Positions 42,409-51,653 of a stretch of 64,000 nt of DNA are shown here, piece by piece. Position numbers and translations under genes: made by a program. This stretch comes from Clostridium cadaveris (lineage in GTDB: Bacteria > Bacillota > Clostridia > Clostridiales > Clostridiaceae): contig NZ_CP076620.1 of assembly GCF_020911725.1 (NCBI RefSeq), positions 1,306,501-1,370,500 of the forward strand, in the 5' to 3' direction. Each line of letters opens with the position of its first letter. The stretch's first letter is position 1. Below the pieces are notes generated by a model that had not been told where the DNA came from, made no database searches, and was given only the letters and a program-made list of their open reading frames with translations.

Positions 42409-43977
42409 GTGATTATTATAGAAAACAAAGATTTAATTATAAAAGAGTCTCACAGGAGAAGTGCAAGTTATGGTGTGAGAAAGGATGGGACTTTCTATAA
42501 AAGACTTGCAAATGAACAAGAATTAAATAAAATTTTACGAGAAAACGAAAATCTGTTAAATGTAGCAGTGCCTTATATAAATATGCTTCAATCTTCCATA
42601 GGAAATGAGGACTTTATAACCATACTTACAGATGAAAAGGGATGTATTCTTTACATAAATGGAAATGAAGATCTGCTTCATGAATTTAAAAAAAGAAACT
42701 TAACTTTGGGGGCTTATATGGATGAGGAAAGTATAGGCACTAATGCCATGGGGACAGCTATTAAAGAAGATAAGCCTATTCAAATAACAGCTACAGAGCA
42801 CTATATAACAGCTTTTCAGACTCTAACATGCTTAGCATCTCCTATACATGATAAAGATGGGAAAATAATAGGTACATTAAATCTAACTGGGAGCTGTGAT
42901 AAAAAAGACTATCAAAATCTTGGAGTAGTTATATTTTGTGTTAACATAATTGAAAATGAGATGAGAAGAGAAGAAGTCAAGAATAAAAAATATGAAGTTT
43001 TATATCAGACTAGAGAAAATAATACAGGTGCTTTCTATACTTTTGACAACATAATAGGTAGTAGTGAAGCAATGAAAAATGTTATAAATAAATGCAAAAT
43101 AATAGCAAACAGTCCATCTACTATACTTATAGAAGGAGAGAGCGGTACAGGAAAAGAAATATTAGCTCAATCAATCCACAACTATAGTTATAGAAGAAAC
43201 AATAGGTTTGTAGCAATTAACTGTGGCGCTATTCCTGCAAATATCATAGAAAGTGAGCTTTTTGGATATGAAGATGGAGCCTTTACAGGAGGAAGAAAAG
43301 GAGGAAAGGCAGGAAAATTTGAAGCTGCAAATGGAGGAACATTATTTTTAGATGAAGTAGGAGAGATGCCACTAGATATGCAGGTTAAGCTTTTGAGGGT
43401 ACTCCAGGAAGGAAGAATAACGAGAGTTGGTGGATATAAAGAAATACCTATAGACATAAGAATAATAGCTGCAACAAATAGAGATCTGAAAAAAGAAATT
43501 GAAAATGGTACTTTTAGAGAAGATTTATACTATAGGCTTTGTGTTATTCCGATAATTGTGCCACCTCTTCGTGAAAGAAAAAAAGATATTGAAGAGCTAA
43601 TAAATCATTTTCTAAAATCAAAGTCTGATAAATTAGGAAAGTCTTTGCCATTAATGGATAGAAACTTACTTAAGCTGTTTATTGATTATAAATGGCCAGG
43701 AAATATAAGAGAATTAGAAAATTCTATTGAAAGCTATGTTAATTTGGATGATGCCTTTAACTTTAATGTTAGGCTTGATGTAGAAATAGAAGAGAATGTG
43801 AATGATTCTAAAAATGTTTGTGAAAAAAATATTACATTGCACACTTTAGAACATATGGAGAGAAAAATGATAGAGAAAGCAATATTCTTTTTTGGTGGAA
43901 ATATGACTAAAGCGGCTAAAAGTTTGGGAATAAGTAGAAATACATTGTATCTTAAAATAAAAAGATATAACATATAA
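42409..43977 (+). CDS. Sigma-54-dependent activator (AcoR-like)
   Basis: The sensor half (1-190) has SHRRSASYGVRKDGTFYKRL and a GAF-like domain with GNEDLLHEF, YMDEESIGTNAMGTAIKE and FQTLTCLASPIHDKDGKIIG. The AAA+ domain (about 215-440) has IIGSSEAM, GESGTGKEILAQSIH, ELFGYEDGAFTGGRKGG (sigma-54 contact loop, with GG instead of the usual GA), GTLFLDEVGEMPLDMQVKLL and PPLRERKKDIEEL. A Fis-type HTH ends the protein (NMTKAAKSLGISRNTLYLKI). The start is uncertain: GTG 42409 lies only one base after AAAGGA, and ATT 42412 or 42415 may be used. It probably activates the alcohol dehydrogenase gene next to it. Confidence 0.9.
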   Translation: MIIIENKDLIIKESHRRSASYGVRKDGTFYKRLANEQELNKILRENENLLNVAVPYINMLQSSIGNEDFITILTDEKGCILYINGNEDLLHEFKKRNLTLGAYMDEESIGTNAMGTAIKEDKPIQITATEHYITAFQTLTCLASPIHDKDGKIIGTLNLTGSCDKKDYQNLGVVIFCVNIIENEMRREEVKNKKYEVLYQTRENNTGAFYTFDNIIGSSEAMKNVINKCKIIANSPSTILIEGESGTGKEILAQSIHNYSYRRNNRFVAINCGAIPANIIESELFGYEDGAFTGGRKGGKAGKFEAANGGTLFLDEVGEMPLDMQVKLLRVLQEGRITRVGGYKEIPIDIRIIAATNRDLKKEIENGTFREDLYYRLCVIPIIVPPLRERKKDIEELINHFLKSKSDKLGKSLPLMDRNLLKLFIDYKWPGNIRELENSIESYVNLDDAFNFNVRLDVEIEENVNDSKNVCEKNITLHTLEHMERKMIEKAIFFFGGNMTKAAKSLGISRNTLYLKIKRYNI

Positions 43978-43978
43978 G

Positions 43979-44047
43979 TGTCTTAATTTGATACATGTCC
44001 TAAAATGATACAATTAAATTTGGAAAGAAGTGTATTATTTTAGGACA
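43979..44047 (+). promoter_or_regulatory. Three 17-bp activator-binding repeats (UAS)
   Basis: TGTCTTAATTTGATACA (43979-43995) and TGTCCTAAAATGATACA (43996-44012) lie head to tail; the inverse, TGTATTATTTTAGGACA (44031-44047), matches the second at 16 of 17 bases. Each has TGT and ACA ends. They lie 50-120 bases upstream of the -24 element, the normal place for an enhancer-binding activator such as the AcoR-like protein just upstream. Confidence 0.8.
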
Positions 44048-44097
44048 CATATTTATGCAAAAAATCACAAGACCATATGTTTTAAGGTTGTTAAAAT

Positions 44098-44113
44098 TGG
44101 CACAAATTTTGCT
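44098..44113 (+). promoter_or_regulatory. Sigma-54 (-24/-12) promoter
   Basis: TGGCAC (44098-44103), five bases, then TTGCT (44109-44113) equals the RpoN consensus. It lies 57 bases before the alcohol dehydrogenase start. Confidence 0.93.
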
Positions 44114-44170
44114 ATATAAATATATGTTAATAAAATAACAATATAATTTATATATGGGGAGGTTGTCAAA

Positions 44171-45337
44171 ATGGCACGTTTTACATTACCAAGAGACATA
44201 TATCATGGAAAGGGATCAATTGAAGTATTAAAGACATTAAAGGGAAAAAAAGCAATCATCGTTGTTGGTGGCGGCTCCATGAAGAGATTTGGATTTTTAG
44301 ATAAGGTTGATAGTTATTTAAAAGAAGCTGGAATGGAAACAATGATATTTGAAGGTGTTGAACCAGACCCATCAGTAGAAACAGTTATGAAGGGTGCAGA
44401 AGCTATGAGAAGCTTTGAACCAGACTATATAGTAGCAATGGGTGGAGGATCTCCAATAGATGCAGCAAAAGCTATGTGGATTTTCTATGAATACCCAGAA
44501 TTCACTTTTGAACAAGCAGTAGTACCTTTTGGACTACCAGAATTAAGACAAAAGGCTAAATTCGTAGCAATTCCATCTACAAGTGGTACAGCTACTGAAG
44601 TTACAGCTTTCTCAGTTATAACTGATTACAAAGCAAAAATAAAATATCCTTTAGCAGATTTCAATATAACTCCAGACATAGCTATAGTTGACCCAGACTT
44701 AGCTCAAACTATGCCTAAAAAGTTAGTTGCACATACTGGAATGGATGCATTAACTCATGCTATAGAAGCATATACTGCATCACTTAGATCAAATTTCTCA
44801 GACCCACTAGCAATGAAGGCTATAGAAATGGTAAAGGCTAACCTTATAAATTCATTTAGTGGAGATGAAGAAGCTAGAAACTTGATGCATGAAGCTCAAT
44901 GTCTAGCTGGAATGGCATTCTCAAATGCATTACTTGGAATAGTTCACTCTATGGCTCACAAGACTGGTGCTGTATTCCACATTCCTCATGGATGCGCTAA
45001 TGCTATATTTTTACCATATGTAATTCAATACAATAGAACTGAATGTGAAGATAGATACGCTGATATAGCTAGAGCATTAAAATTAAAAGGAGAAACTGAT
45101 GCTGAGCTTACTGATTCATTAATCGATATGATAAATGGATTAAATGATGCTTTAGAAATACCTCATAGCATGAAAGAATATGGTATAACTGAAGAAGATT
45201 TCCTTGCAAACAAAGAATTTATAGCTCATAATGCTGTGTTAGATGCATGTACAGGATCTAATCCAAGATCAATAGATGACAGCACAATGGAAAAATTATT
45301 TGAATGCACATACTATGGAACTAAGGTTAACTTCTAA
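44171..45337 (+). CDS. Iron-containing alcohol dehydrogenase
   Basis: The group III alcohol dehydrogenase reduces aldehydes or oxidises alcohols with NAD(P)H. Visible are IVVGGGSMKRFGF, VAMGGGSPIDAAKAMWIFYE (nucleotide-binding GGGS), PSTSGTATEVTAFSVIT, and the metal-binding DALTHAIEAYTASLRSNFSD and GIVHSMAHKTGAVFHIPHGC with three His. Length 388 is standard. GGGGAGG precedes ATG 44171. It resembles the ADH domain of bifunctional AdhE and stand-alone clostridial enzymes. Codon use is strongly biased, suggesting high expression. The sigma-54 promoter and UAS show activation by the neighbouring regulator, presumably in response to a C2-C4 metabolite. Confidence 0.93.
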   Translation: MARFTLPRDIYHGKGSIEVLKTLKGKKAIIVVGGGSMKRFGFLDKVDSYLKEAGMETMIFEGVEPDPSVETVMKGAEAMRSFEPDYIVAMGGGSPIDAAKAMWIFYEYPEFTFEQAVVPFGLPELRQKAKFVAIPSTSGTATEVTAFSVITDYKAKIKYPLADFNITPDIAIVDPDLAQTMPKKLVAHTGMDALTHAIEAYTASLRSNFSDPLAMKAIEMVKANLINSFSGDEEARNLMHEAQCLAGMAFSNALLGIVHSMAHKTGAVFHIPHGCANAIFLPYVIQYNRTECEDRYADIARALKLKGETDAELTDSLIDMINGLNDALEIPHSMKEYGITEEDFLANKEFIAHNAVLDACTGSNPRSIDDSTMEKLFECTYYGTKVNF

Positions 45338-45361
45338 AATATAAATTATATATGTAGATGA

Positions 45362-45398
45362 AAAGATGATTTCTGTATCCAGAAATCATCTTTTTTTA
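45362..45398 (+). terminator. Intrinsic terminator of the alcohol dehydrogenase gene
   Basis: AAGATGATTTCTG (45363-45375) pairs with CAGAAATCATCTT (45380-45392) around a four-base loop and is followed by a T run. Confidence 0.9.
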
Positions 45399-45504
45399 TA
45401 TAAAACTACTAGTAGGTTCTTACAATAAAGGCACGGATTTTACAAGGAAAAATTTATATATTATAATGAACATAAAGTCATATAAAATAATGGGGGGAAT
45501 TGGA

Positions 45505-48500
45505 GTGGGCGTTATATATGGAAAGTTATTTGGAACTCCTATAATTATGAAGGATAAAGAAGAAATACTTTTTCCTTATAATAAGGTTAAGGCGTTATTT
45601 TATTACTTATTAGTGAATAAACAGTGTAGCCGTGATGAACTTGCTGGACTTTTGTGGCCCGATGAAGAGGATAATACAGCAAAGAAGAATTTAAGGAATG
45701 CTATTTATAAGATAAAAAAATCCTTTGGTGAAGAAGTACTTATATCACCTAAAAAATCCATAGTGATGCTAAACACTCAGCTTGAAATCAAAACAGATAT
45801 AGATGATTTTATTAATTCAGAAGATAATTGTCTTGAATTTTATAAAGGAGAATTTTTGCAGGGTTTTTTTGTAAAAAATGCTCAATGTTTTGAAGAGTGG
45901 ACTATAAAAATGAGAGAGCATTTTAAAGAAACATACCGCAACAAATTGTATTATTATATAAACAATTCAAAGCAAGGATTTATAAATATAGACATAGAAA
46001 AATATGCGAAACTTTTAATACAATTGGATGAGTTTGATGAAAAGGCATATAGAACCCTCATGTTGTTTTATAAAGAAAACAGAAAATATGAAAAAGCGTT
46101 AAAGGTTTATGATAAACTATCAGGAATTTTAATGCAGGAACTTGGAATTGCCCCAGATGAGGAAACAAGAAATATATTAAATGAAATTTTGGAGAATTTA
46201 ACCTTAAAAGAAGAAAGCTTAAAAGATGAAAAAAATACGAATTTCTACGGAAGAAAAACAGAAATGCAATTTTTGAAAAAGAATTTTCGGAATTTTCTTG
46301 CTGATAAAGAGGGTAAATCTGTAATTATAATAGGAGAGGCAGGAGTAGGAAAAACTGCTTTAAAAGAAAAATTTATCTCATCTATAGAAGATGATGTGTA
46401 TATATTTCAAGCTGAATGCTATCAAGTAGAGAAAGTATATCTGTTAAAAACTTGGAATAGCATAATATCAAAGTTATCAGAGACCATAGAAAGTGAGAAT
46501 ATAAGTATACCGACCATTTGGACTCATATAATTTCGGCAATATTTCCAGAGATTTATAAGAGCGGGGAAAATAGCAATATAAAGCTTATAGAAAACATAG
46601 ATACGCTAAAATATGAAGTGGTAGGAGATGCTCTTGTTGAGCTCTTAAAAAAGGTTACAGAAAAGAAAAAAGTAATATTTGTATTTGAAGACATACAATG
46701 GATGGATGCAATGAGCTTATCACTTTTAAGCAGTATAATATTTCATCAATATAGAAGTAACATAATATTTATAGCAACTTGCAGAAATGAATATGACGAA
46801 AATGTGGATGGATTTATGACTTCAATGAATAATTATAATAAGGTTATAACCTTAAATCTTAATCGTTTTACTAGGGAAGAGATGGAAGATCTTATAAGAT
46901 GCTCTGTGCCAAATTATAAAATTACTAAAGAACTAATAAAGAAAATGTACGATGAAACAGAAGGAAATGCCTTTTTTATAAATGAGTATCTGAATGCTAT
47001 AAAATCAGGCAATGATATAAACATAATGTCTTCTAAAATGCAGGATGTTTTAAAAAGCAGATTTTTAGATGTATCAGAAGAAGGAAGGAAGATATTAAAT
47101 ATAGCTTCATTATTTTTTGATGAGATAAATATAGACATACTTATAAAACTCACGGGAAAAGAAGAACTTGAACTTATGGATATAATAGAAGAACTTGAAC
47201 ATAAATTTATACTAAAAGATATTACTGAAAATGGAACTGTAAGCTTTAAATTCACGCACCAAAAACTGAGAGAGTTTGTGTATTTAAAGCAGTCAGAAGG
47301 AAGAAAAAAAATACTTCACAATAAAATAGCAAAACTACTGGAAAAAACTTTAAAAAATAATAAAGGCGATATAAACATGTACCATAAACTTATATATCAT
47401 TACACTAATGCTGGAAATGATATCGAAGCATTAAATTATAAGATAAAAAGCTTAAATTATTATTTGAATTTTAGTCACGAACTTTTTCCTATAGTAAATA
47501 GTCATGAATCAGATGGATATAAGGGTGCTTATTTCAGCAAAAAACAAACAATTTCATCATTGAAAGACATAGAAAAAGTATTAAAAGAAGTTAAGAAAAA
47601 AGAAGGTAGTAATGAAGAAATTAAAGAAATCGAAATAGCTTTTCTTCATATGAAGGGCAGATATTTAATAAGAGAAGGTGACTACGAAGAAGGGACAAGT
47701 ATTATCCAGGATATGATTGAAAAGTCCATTGAAATAGGGGATAGAGACTATGCACTAGAGGGATACAAACAAATAATATATTATTGTATACAAACAAATA
47801 ATATAGAAGTTATGATGAAGTATGTAAGCCTTGCTCTAAATTTAGCTGTTGAGTGTAACTATCATAAGGAAACAGGGATTCTTTTGAGATTAAAGGGACT
47901 ATACAAGATAATGTGTGGAGAATATAAGGAAGCTGAAGAACTTTTAAATGAATCTATAAGTATATTTAATATAACAAAAGAAGTTGCTGATAGATATTCA
48001 CTTAATATAGCAGCGGCATATAACTATATTGGTGAAATAAGACGTGTTAATATGAAATTCTCTGAAGCAATAAAGTATTATGATAAAGCTATAGCGATAT
48101 GTGAAGATAAGAAAGCTCTTAGCAGTTTATCTGTTTTTAATATAAATGCAGGTCAGGCAGCATTTGATATGGGTGATTACAAAAGATCGAAGGAATATTT
48201 TGAAAAGGCATTTAGTCTTTACAAACAATATGATTCAATATGGAGACGTTCTATAGTCGAAGCTTTTATGTCATTACTTTATGTAAAAGAAGGGAAATAT
48301 AATGAAGCCCTTAAATATTTAAAAAGTGCAGATATGCATTCCCAGAAGATAAGAAATCCACATGAAGTTGGCATAGTATTCAGAGTGAAAGCAGAAATAC
48401 GAATGAGCATGGAAAAAAATGAAGCTCTTAATAAAGTATTTCTTAGATATTTGAATAAAGATAAAGATTATTATTGTGAAGAAGGAATAAGTTTTTTGAA

Positions 48501-48558
48501 GAATTCTAGAGATAACTATGAGATAGAAGTCATTAATAGTATGAGAAAAAATATATAA
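45505..48558 (+). CDS. SARP/BTAD-type transcription regulator with AAA ATPase and TPR parts
   Basis: The N-terminal winged helix (about 1-95) opens IYGKLFGTPIIMKDKEEILF and has CSRDELAGLLWPDEEDNTAK. The bacterial transcriptional activation domain (about 95-235) includes RTLMLFYKENRKYEKALKVY and LGIAPDEETRNILNEIL. A STAND-type ATPase follows with FYGRKTEMQFL, IIGEAGVGKTALKEKFI (Walker A) and VIFVFEDIQWMDAMSLSLLS (Walker B). The C-terminal 400 residues are TPR helices. I prefer GTG 45505, because GGGGGGAATTGG precedes it; the longer frame from ATG 45466 has no site. No LuxR HTH is present, so DNA binding must lie in the N-terminus. It is followed by hutH, whose promoter carries SARP-like direct repeats, so it is likely the local activator of histidine degradation. 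Confidence 0.87.
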   Translation: MGVIYGKLFGTPIIMKDKEEILFPYNKVKALFYYLLVNKQCSRDELAGLLWPDEEDNTAKKNLRNAIYKIKKSFGEEVLISPKKSIVMLNTQLEIKTDIDDFINSEDNCLEFYKGEFLQGFFVKNAQCFEEWTIKMREHFKETYRNKLYYYINNSKQGFINIDIEKYAKLLIQLDEFDEKAYRTLMLFYKENRKYEKALKVYDKLSGILMQELGIAPDEETRNILNEILENLTLKEESLKDEKNTNFYGRKTEMQFLKKNFRNFLADKEGKSVIIIGEAGVGKTALKEKFISSIEDDVYIFQAECYQVEKVYLLKTWNSIISKLSETIESENISIPTIWTHIISAIFPEIYKSGENSNIKLIENIDTLKYEVVGDALVELLKKVTEKKKVIFVFEDIQWMDAMSLSLLSSIIFHQYRSNIIFIATCRNEYDENVDGFMTSMNNYNKVITLNLNRFTREEMEDLIRCSVPNYKITKELIKKMYDETEGNAFFINEYLNAIKSGNDINIMSSKMQDVLKSRFLDVSEEGRKILNIASLFFDEINIDILIKLTGKEELELMDIIEELEHKFILKDITENGTVSFKFTHQKLREFVYLKQSEGRKKILHNKIAKLLEKTLKNNKGDINMYHKLIYHYTNAGNDIEALNYKIKSLNYYLNFSHELFPIVNSHESDGYKGAYFSKKQTISSLKDIEKVLKEVKKKEGSNEEIKEIEIAFLHMKGRYLIREGDYEEGTSIIQDMIEKSIEIGDRDYALEGYKQIIYYCIQTNNIEVMMKYVSLALNLAVECNYHKETGILLRLKGLYKIMCGEYKEAEELLNESISIFNITKEVADRYSLNIAAAYNYIGEIRRVNMKFSEAIKYYDKAIAICEDKKALSSLSVFNINAGQAAFDMGDYKRSKEYFEKAFSLYKQYDSIWRRSIVEAFMSLLYVKEGKYNEALKYLKSADMHSQKIRNPHEVGIVFRVKAEIRMSMEKNEALNKVFLRYLNKDKDYYCEEGISFLKNSRDNYEIEVINSMRKNI

Positions 48559-48561
48559 AGT

Positions 48562-48583
48562 TATAGACGTTTTATAGACGTTT
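48562..48583 (+). repeat. Two perfect tandem 11-bp repeats
   Basis: TATAGACGTTT occurs at 48562-48572 and again at 48573-48583, just after the regulator stop codon. The 11-bp period and TAGACG core are the same as in the hutH and ftcD promoters, so it may be another binding site for the SARP-type regulator. Confidence 0.7.
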
Positions 48584-48586
48584 TGG

Positions 48587-48611
48587 AGGCAATAAATCTA
48601 ATTTATTGCCT
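48587..48611 (+). terminator. Hairpin after the SARP-type regulator gene
   Basis: AGGCAATAAAT (48587-48597) and ATTTATTGCCT (48601-48611) form a perfect 11-bp stem. Only a weak T-rich run (TCAATATTTA) follows, so termination may be inefficient. Confidence 0.6.
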
Positions 48612-48724
48612 TCAATATTTAATAAAATATAAAAATACATAGAAAAAATAGAGAAAGATAGGTCTGCTTTATTGAAGTAAAGTTATAAATTGTAAAAATA
48701 AATATATTTTTTAAAATATGTAAA

Positions 48725-48756
48725 TAGACGATAAGCTGACGAAGTATTGATATAAT
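48725..48756 (+). promoter_or_regulatory. hutH promoter with SARP-type direct repeats
   Basis: TAGACG (48725-48730), six bases, TGACG (48737-48741), seven bases, then GATATAAT (48749-48756, -10 TATAAT). GACG recurs with an 11-bp period (48727, 48738), and there is no normal -35 box. SARP activators bind such repeats next to the -10. The ftcD promoter has exactly the same spacing. The 107-base leader up to hutH shows nothing I recognise. Confidence 0.75.
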
Positions 48757-48869
48757 TATAATAAAATAAAAAGACATATATAAATAAAATTATATAGTAA
48801 GAAGATTAGTTACCATATTGCAAATAAGTCAGGGCATAAACATTTACATCTTTACACAGGGGGGAAATA

Positions 48870-50417
48870 ATGATGAAAGAGCTAAAGGAAATTATTTTAA
48901 ATGGAAACGATTTAACTTTAGAAGATATGGTGTCAGTAGCTAGAAGGGGACTAAAAGTATCTCTTAGTGAAGAAGCCATAAAGAATGTTTTAGCTTCAAG
49001 AAAAATTATAGATGACATAGTTGAAAATGGGAAAACTGTATATGGGGTAACTACAGGTTTCGGAGAATTTTGTAATGTAACTATATCAAAAGAAGACTGT
49101 AAAAGTCTTCAAGAAAATCTTATAAGATCACATGCTTGTGGCTATGGTCCTAAATTTCCAAAAGATACTGTAAGAGCGATAATGGTTGCTAGAGCCAATG
49201 CATTATCTAAAGGATATTCAGGAATAAGATTAGAAACTTTAAACACATTGATAGATATGCTTAATAAAGGAGTACATCCATTAATACCTGAAAAGGGGTC
49301 TTTAGGAGCATCAGGAGATTTAGCGCCTCTTGCTCATATGGTTCTTCCTATGCTTGGACTTGGAGAAGCAGAATATAATGGTGAGATTCTACAAGGAAAA
49401 GAGGCTATGGATAGAGCTGGGATACCTGTAATAGAATTAGATGCAAAGGAAGGGCTTGCTCTTATAAATGGTACTCAGGTACTCACAGCTGCCGGAGCAT
49501 TAGCAACTTATGATGCAATAAAGCTTTTAAAAGTAAGCGACATTGCAGCAGCATTAACTATGGAAGCTTTAAGAGGTATAACAGATGCTTTTGATGAAAG
49601 AATCCATATAATAAGAGCACATGAAGGTCAATTAGCTACTGCAAGAAATATATTAAAATTAGTAGATGAAAGTACTTATGTAACACGTCAAGGACAACTT
49701 AGGGTACAGGATGCTTATTCTATAAGATGTGTGCCACAAATTCATGGGGCAAGCAAAGATACAATAAATTATGTTAAGAATAAAGTTGAAATAGAAATAA
49801 ACTCTGTTACAGATAATCCTATAATAACAAGAGAAGGCGATGTAATATCAGGGGGGAATTTCCATGGTGAACCTATGGCATTAAGTTTTGACTTCTTAGG
49901 TATCGGGGCAGCTGAAATTGCAGATGTATCTGAGAGAAGACTTGAAAGACTTATAAACCATCAATTAAATGATTTACCAGCTTTTCTTGCTAAGCATGGA
50001 GGACTAAACTCTGGGTTTATGATAACTCAATATGCTGCAGCTGCATTAGTATCGGAAAATAAAATACTTGCTCATCCTGCATCAGTAGACTCAATTCCAT
50101 CATCAGCAAATCAGGAAGACCTCGTAAGTATGGGAACAATAGCTGCAAGGACTGCTAGAGATATAATAAAGAATGCAGAAAGAGTTGTAGCTACAGAAAT
50201 AATGGCTGCATGTCAGGCAATAGACTTTAGAAAAGAAGATAATATGAGACTTGGCAAGGGAACTAGTGAAGCATATAAGGTTGTACGACAATCTATAGAT
50301 TTTATTGAAAATGATAAAGACATAGAAATGTACAAATACCTTGACAAGGCTACGGAACTTATAGAAAATGGTTCTTTATTAGAATCTGTAGAAGAAAAAA
50401 TAGCTTTAGAATATTAA
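48870..50417 (+). CDS. hutH: Histidine ammonia-lyase
   Basis: HutH converts histidine to urocanate and ammonia. The autocatalytic MIO prosthetic group forms from Ala-Ser-Gly in GSLGASGDLAPLAHM (about residue 145). VYGVTTGFGEFCN carries the catalytic Tyr, and NGTQVLTAAGALATYDA, RVQDAYSIRCVPQIHGASKD, SVTDNPIIT and GGNFHGEPMALSFDFL are all family landmarks. Length 515 is standard. The site AGGGGGG precedes ATG 48870. No hutU or hutI is in the window; the pathway would need them elsewhere. Confidence 0.97.
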   Translation: MMKELKEIILNGNDLTLEDMVSVARRGLKVSLSEEAIKNVLASRKIIDDIVENGKTVYGVTTGFGEFCNVTISKEDCKSLQENLIRSHACGYGPKFPKDTVRAIMVARANALSKGYSGIRLETLNTLIDMLNKGVHPLIPEKGSLGASGDLAPLAHMVLPMLGLGEAEYNGEILQGKEAMDRAGIPVIELDAKEGLALINGTQVLTAAGALATYDAIKLLKVSDIAAALTMEALRGITDAFDERIHIIRAHEGQLATARNILKLVDESTYVTRQGQLRVQDAYSIRCVPQIHGASKDTINYVKNKVEIEINSVTDNPIITREGDVISGGNFHGEPMALSFDFLGIGAAEIADVSERRLERLINHQLNDLPAFLAKHGGLNSGFMITQYAAAALVSENKILAHPASVDSIPSSANQEDLVSMGTIAARTARDIIKNAERVVATEIMAACQAIDFRKEDNMRLGKGTSEAYKVVRQSIDFIENDKDIEMYKYLDKATELIENGSLLESVEEKIALEY

Positions 50418-50467
50418 AGATTAGTATATAGATGTATAAGTAAATATTTTATATTAAACTATATTAT

Positions 50468-50516
50468 AAAAGGACTGCATCAATGCTCGGAGTGCTTGGC
50501 ATTGATGCGGTCTTTT
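50468..50516 (+). terminator. Intrinsic terminator of hutH
   Basis: AAAGGACTGCATCAATGC (50468-50485) pairs with GCATTGATGCGGTCTTTT (50499-50516) with G-U wobbles. It separates hutH from ftcD, which has its own promoter. Confidence 0.85.
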
Positions 50517-50589
50517 ACTATTTTATTAAGAATTCAGCGTCTATAAAAAGGCTGTTGTAAATGGTTAAATATTTAATAAATACAAAAAA

Positions 50590-50621
50590 TAGACGTTTTG
50601 TTGATGTATGGAAGATATAAT
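50590..50621 (+). promoter_or_regulatory. ftcD promoter with SARP-type direct repeats
   Basis: TAGACG (50590-50595), six bases, TGATG (50602-50606), seven bases, then GATATAAT (50614-50621). The layout is the same, base for base in spacing, as that upstream of hutH at 48725-48756. Confidence 0.75.
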
Positions 50622-50684
50622 TAAGAGGAATTTAGCATTAAACAAATATAAAATTAAGTTTTGAGAATTGAGGAGGAATGAATC

Positions 50685-51578
50685 ATGGCAAAACTAGTTG
50701 AATGTGTACCTAATTTTAGTGAAGGCAGAAATAAAGAAGTAGTCGAAAAAATAGTTGATGAAGTTAGAAAAATAGACGGTGTAAAACTATTAGACTATTC
50801 AAGTGATGAGGACCATAACAGAAGCGTTATTACAATGATAGGAGCTCCTGAGAAAATAAAGGAAGCAGTATTAAATGCCTCTAAGGTTGCTATAGGACTT
50901 ATAGATATGTCTAAACATCAAGGAGCTCACCCAAGAATGGGAGCAGTTGATGTCATACCATTTACTCCTGTATCAGATATAACAATGGAAGAATGTATAG
51001 AATTAGCTAAAGAAGTTGCAGGGGAATTTGGAAAATTAGATATTCCAGTATATCTATATGAAGAGGCTGCAACAAAGCCTGAAAGAAAAAATCTTGCAGA
51101 CATAAGAAAAGGTCAATATGAAGGTTTCTTTGAAAAGATTTCAGGAGAAAACTGGAAACCTGATTTTGGACCTCAAGTTATGAACATAAAGAGTGGTTGT
51201 TCAGCAATAGGTGCAAGAGTTCCTCTTGTAGCTTTTAATGTAAATCTTGGCACAAATGATGTGGAAATAGCAAAAGCTATAGCAAAGAAAGTTAGATTTA
51301 TAGGCGGCGGATTGCGTTTTGTGAAAGCTATAGGATTAAAGCTTGAAGAAAGAAATATTGTACAAGTTTCTATGAATCTTGTAAATTATGAAAAGACATC
51401 AGTTTATAGAGCATTTGAAATGGTAAAGATGGAAGCTAAAAGATATGGGGTTCCAGTAGTAGGAAGTGAAGTAATAGGAACAGTACCTATGAGAGCATTG
51501 TTAGATTGTGCAGAATATTATTTGCAGATAGAAAACTTTGATATAAATCAAATACTAGAAAAGAGACTTCTTGAATAG
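50685..51578 (+). CDS. ftcD: Glutamate formimidoyltransferase
   Basis: The enzyme moves the formimino group of N-formiminoglutamate to tetrahydrofolate, releasing glutamate. The N-terminal LVECVPNFSEGRNKEVVEKI, DYSSDEDHNRSVITMIG (catalytic His region), HQGAHPRMGAVDVIPFTPVS, YLYEEAATKPERKNLADIRK and GARVPLVAFNVNLGTNDVEI are the transferase signatures. At 297 residues it has only the transferase half; the cyclodeaminase is a separate gene (51654-52271). AGGAGG precedes ATG 50685. It is controlled by a hutH-like promoter. Confidence 0.95.
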   Translation: MAKLVECVPNFSEGRNKEVVEKIVDEVRKIDGVKLLDYSSDEDHNRSVITMIGAPEKIKEAVLNASKVAIGLIDMSKHQGAHPRMGAVDVIPFTPVSDITMEECIELAKEVAGEFGKLDIPVYLYEEAATKPERKNLADIRKGQYEGFFEKISGENWKPDFGPQVMNIKSGCSAIGARVPLVAFNVNLGTNDVEIAKAIAKKVRFIGGGLRFVKAIGLKLEERNIVQVSMNLVNYEKTSVYRAFEMVKMEAKRYGVPVVGSEVIGTVPMRALLDCAEYYLQIENFDINQILEKRLLE

Positions 51579-51653
51579 TAGAAAAAATAAGCATGATTAA
51601 AAGGTGATTTTAATATTTGATATAGGTTAAATATTTATAATGGAGGAAAAGAA

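Noticed and set aside
48562-48583. Start of a CRISPR array
   Set aside because: Only two 11-bp units in direct contact, without spacers. It is a tandem repeat, more likely a regulator site.
51590-51640. Third SARP-type promoter before fchA
   Set aside because: TGATT recurs at 11 bp, but the core is not TAGACG/TGACG, the distance to GATATA is off by two, and the -10 is poor.
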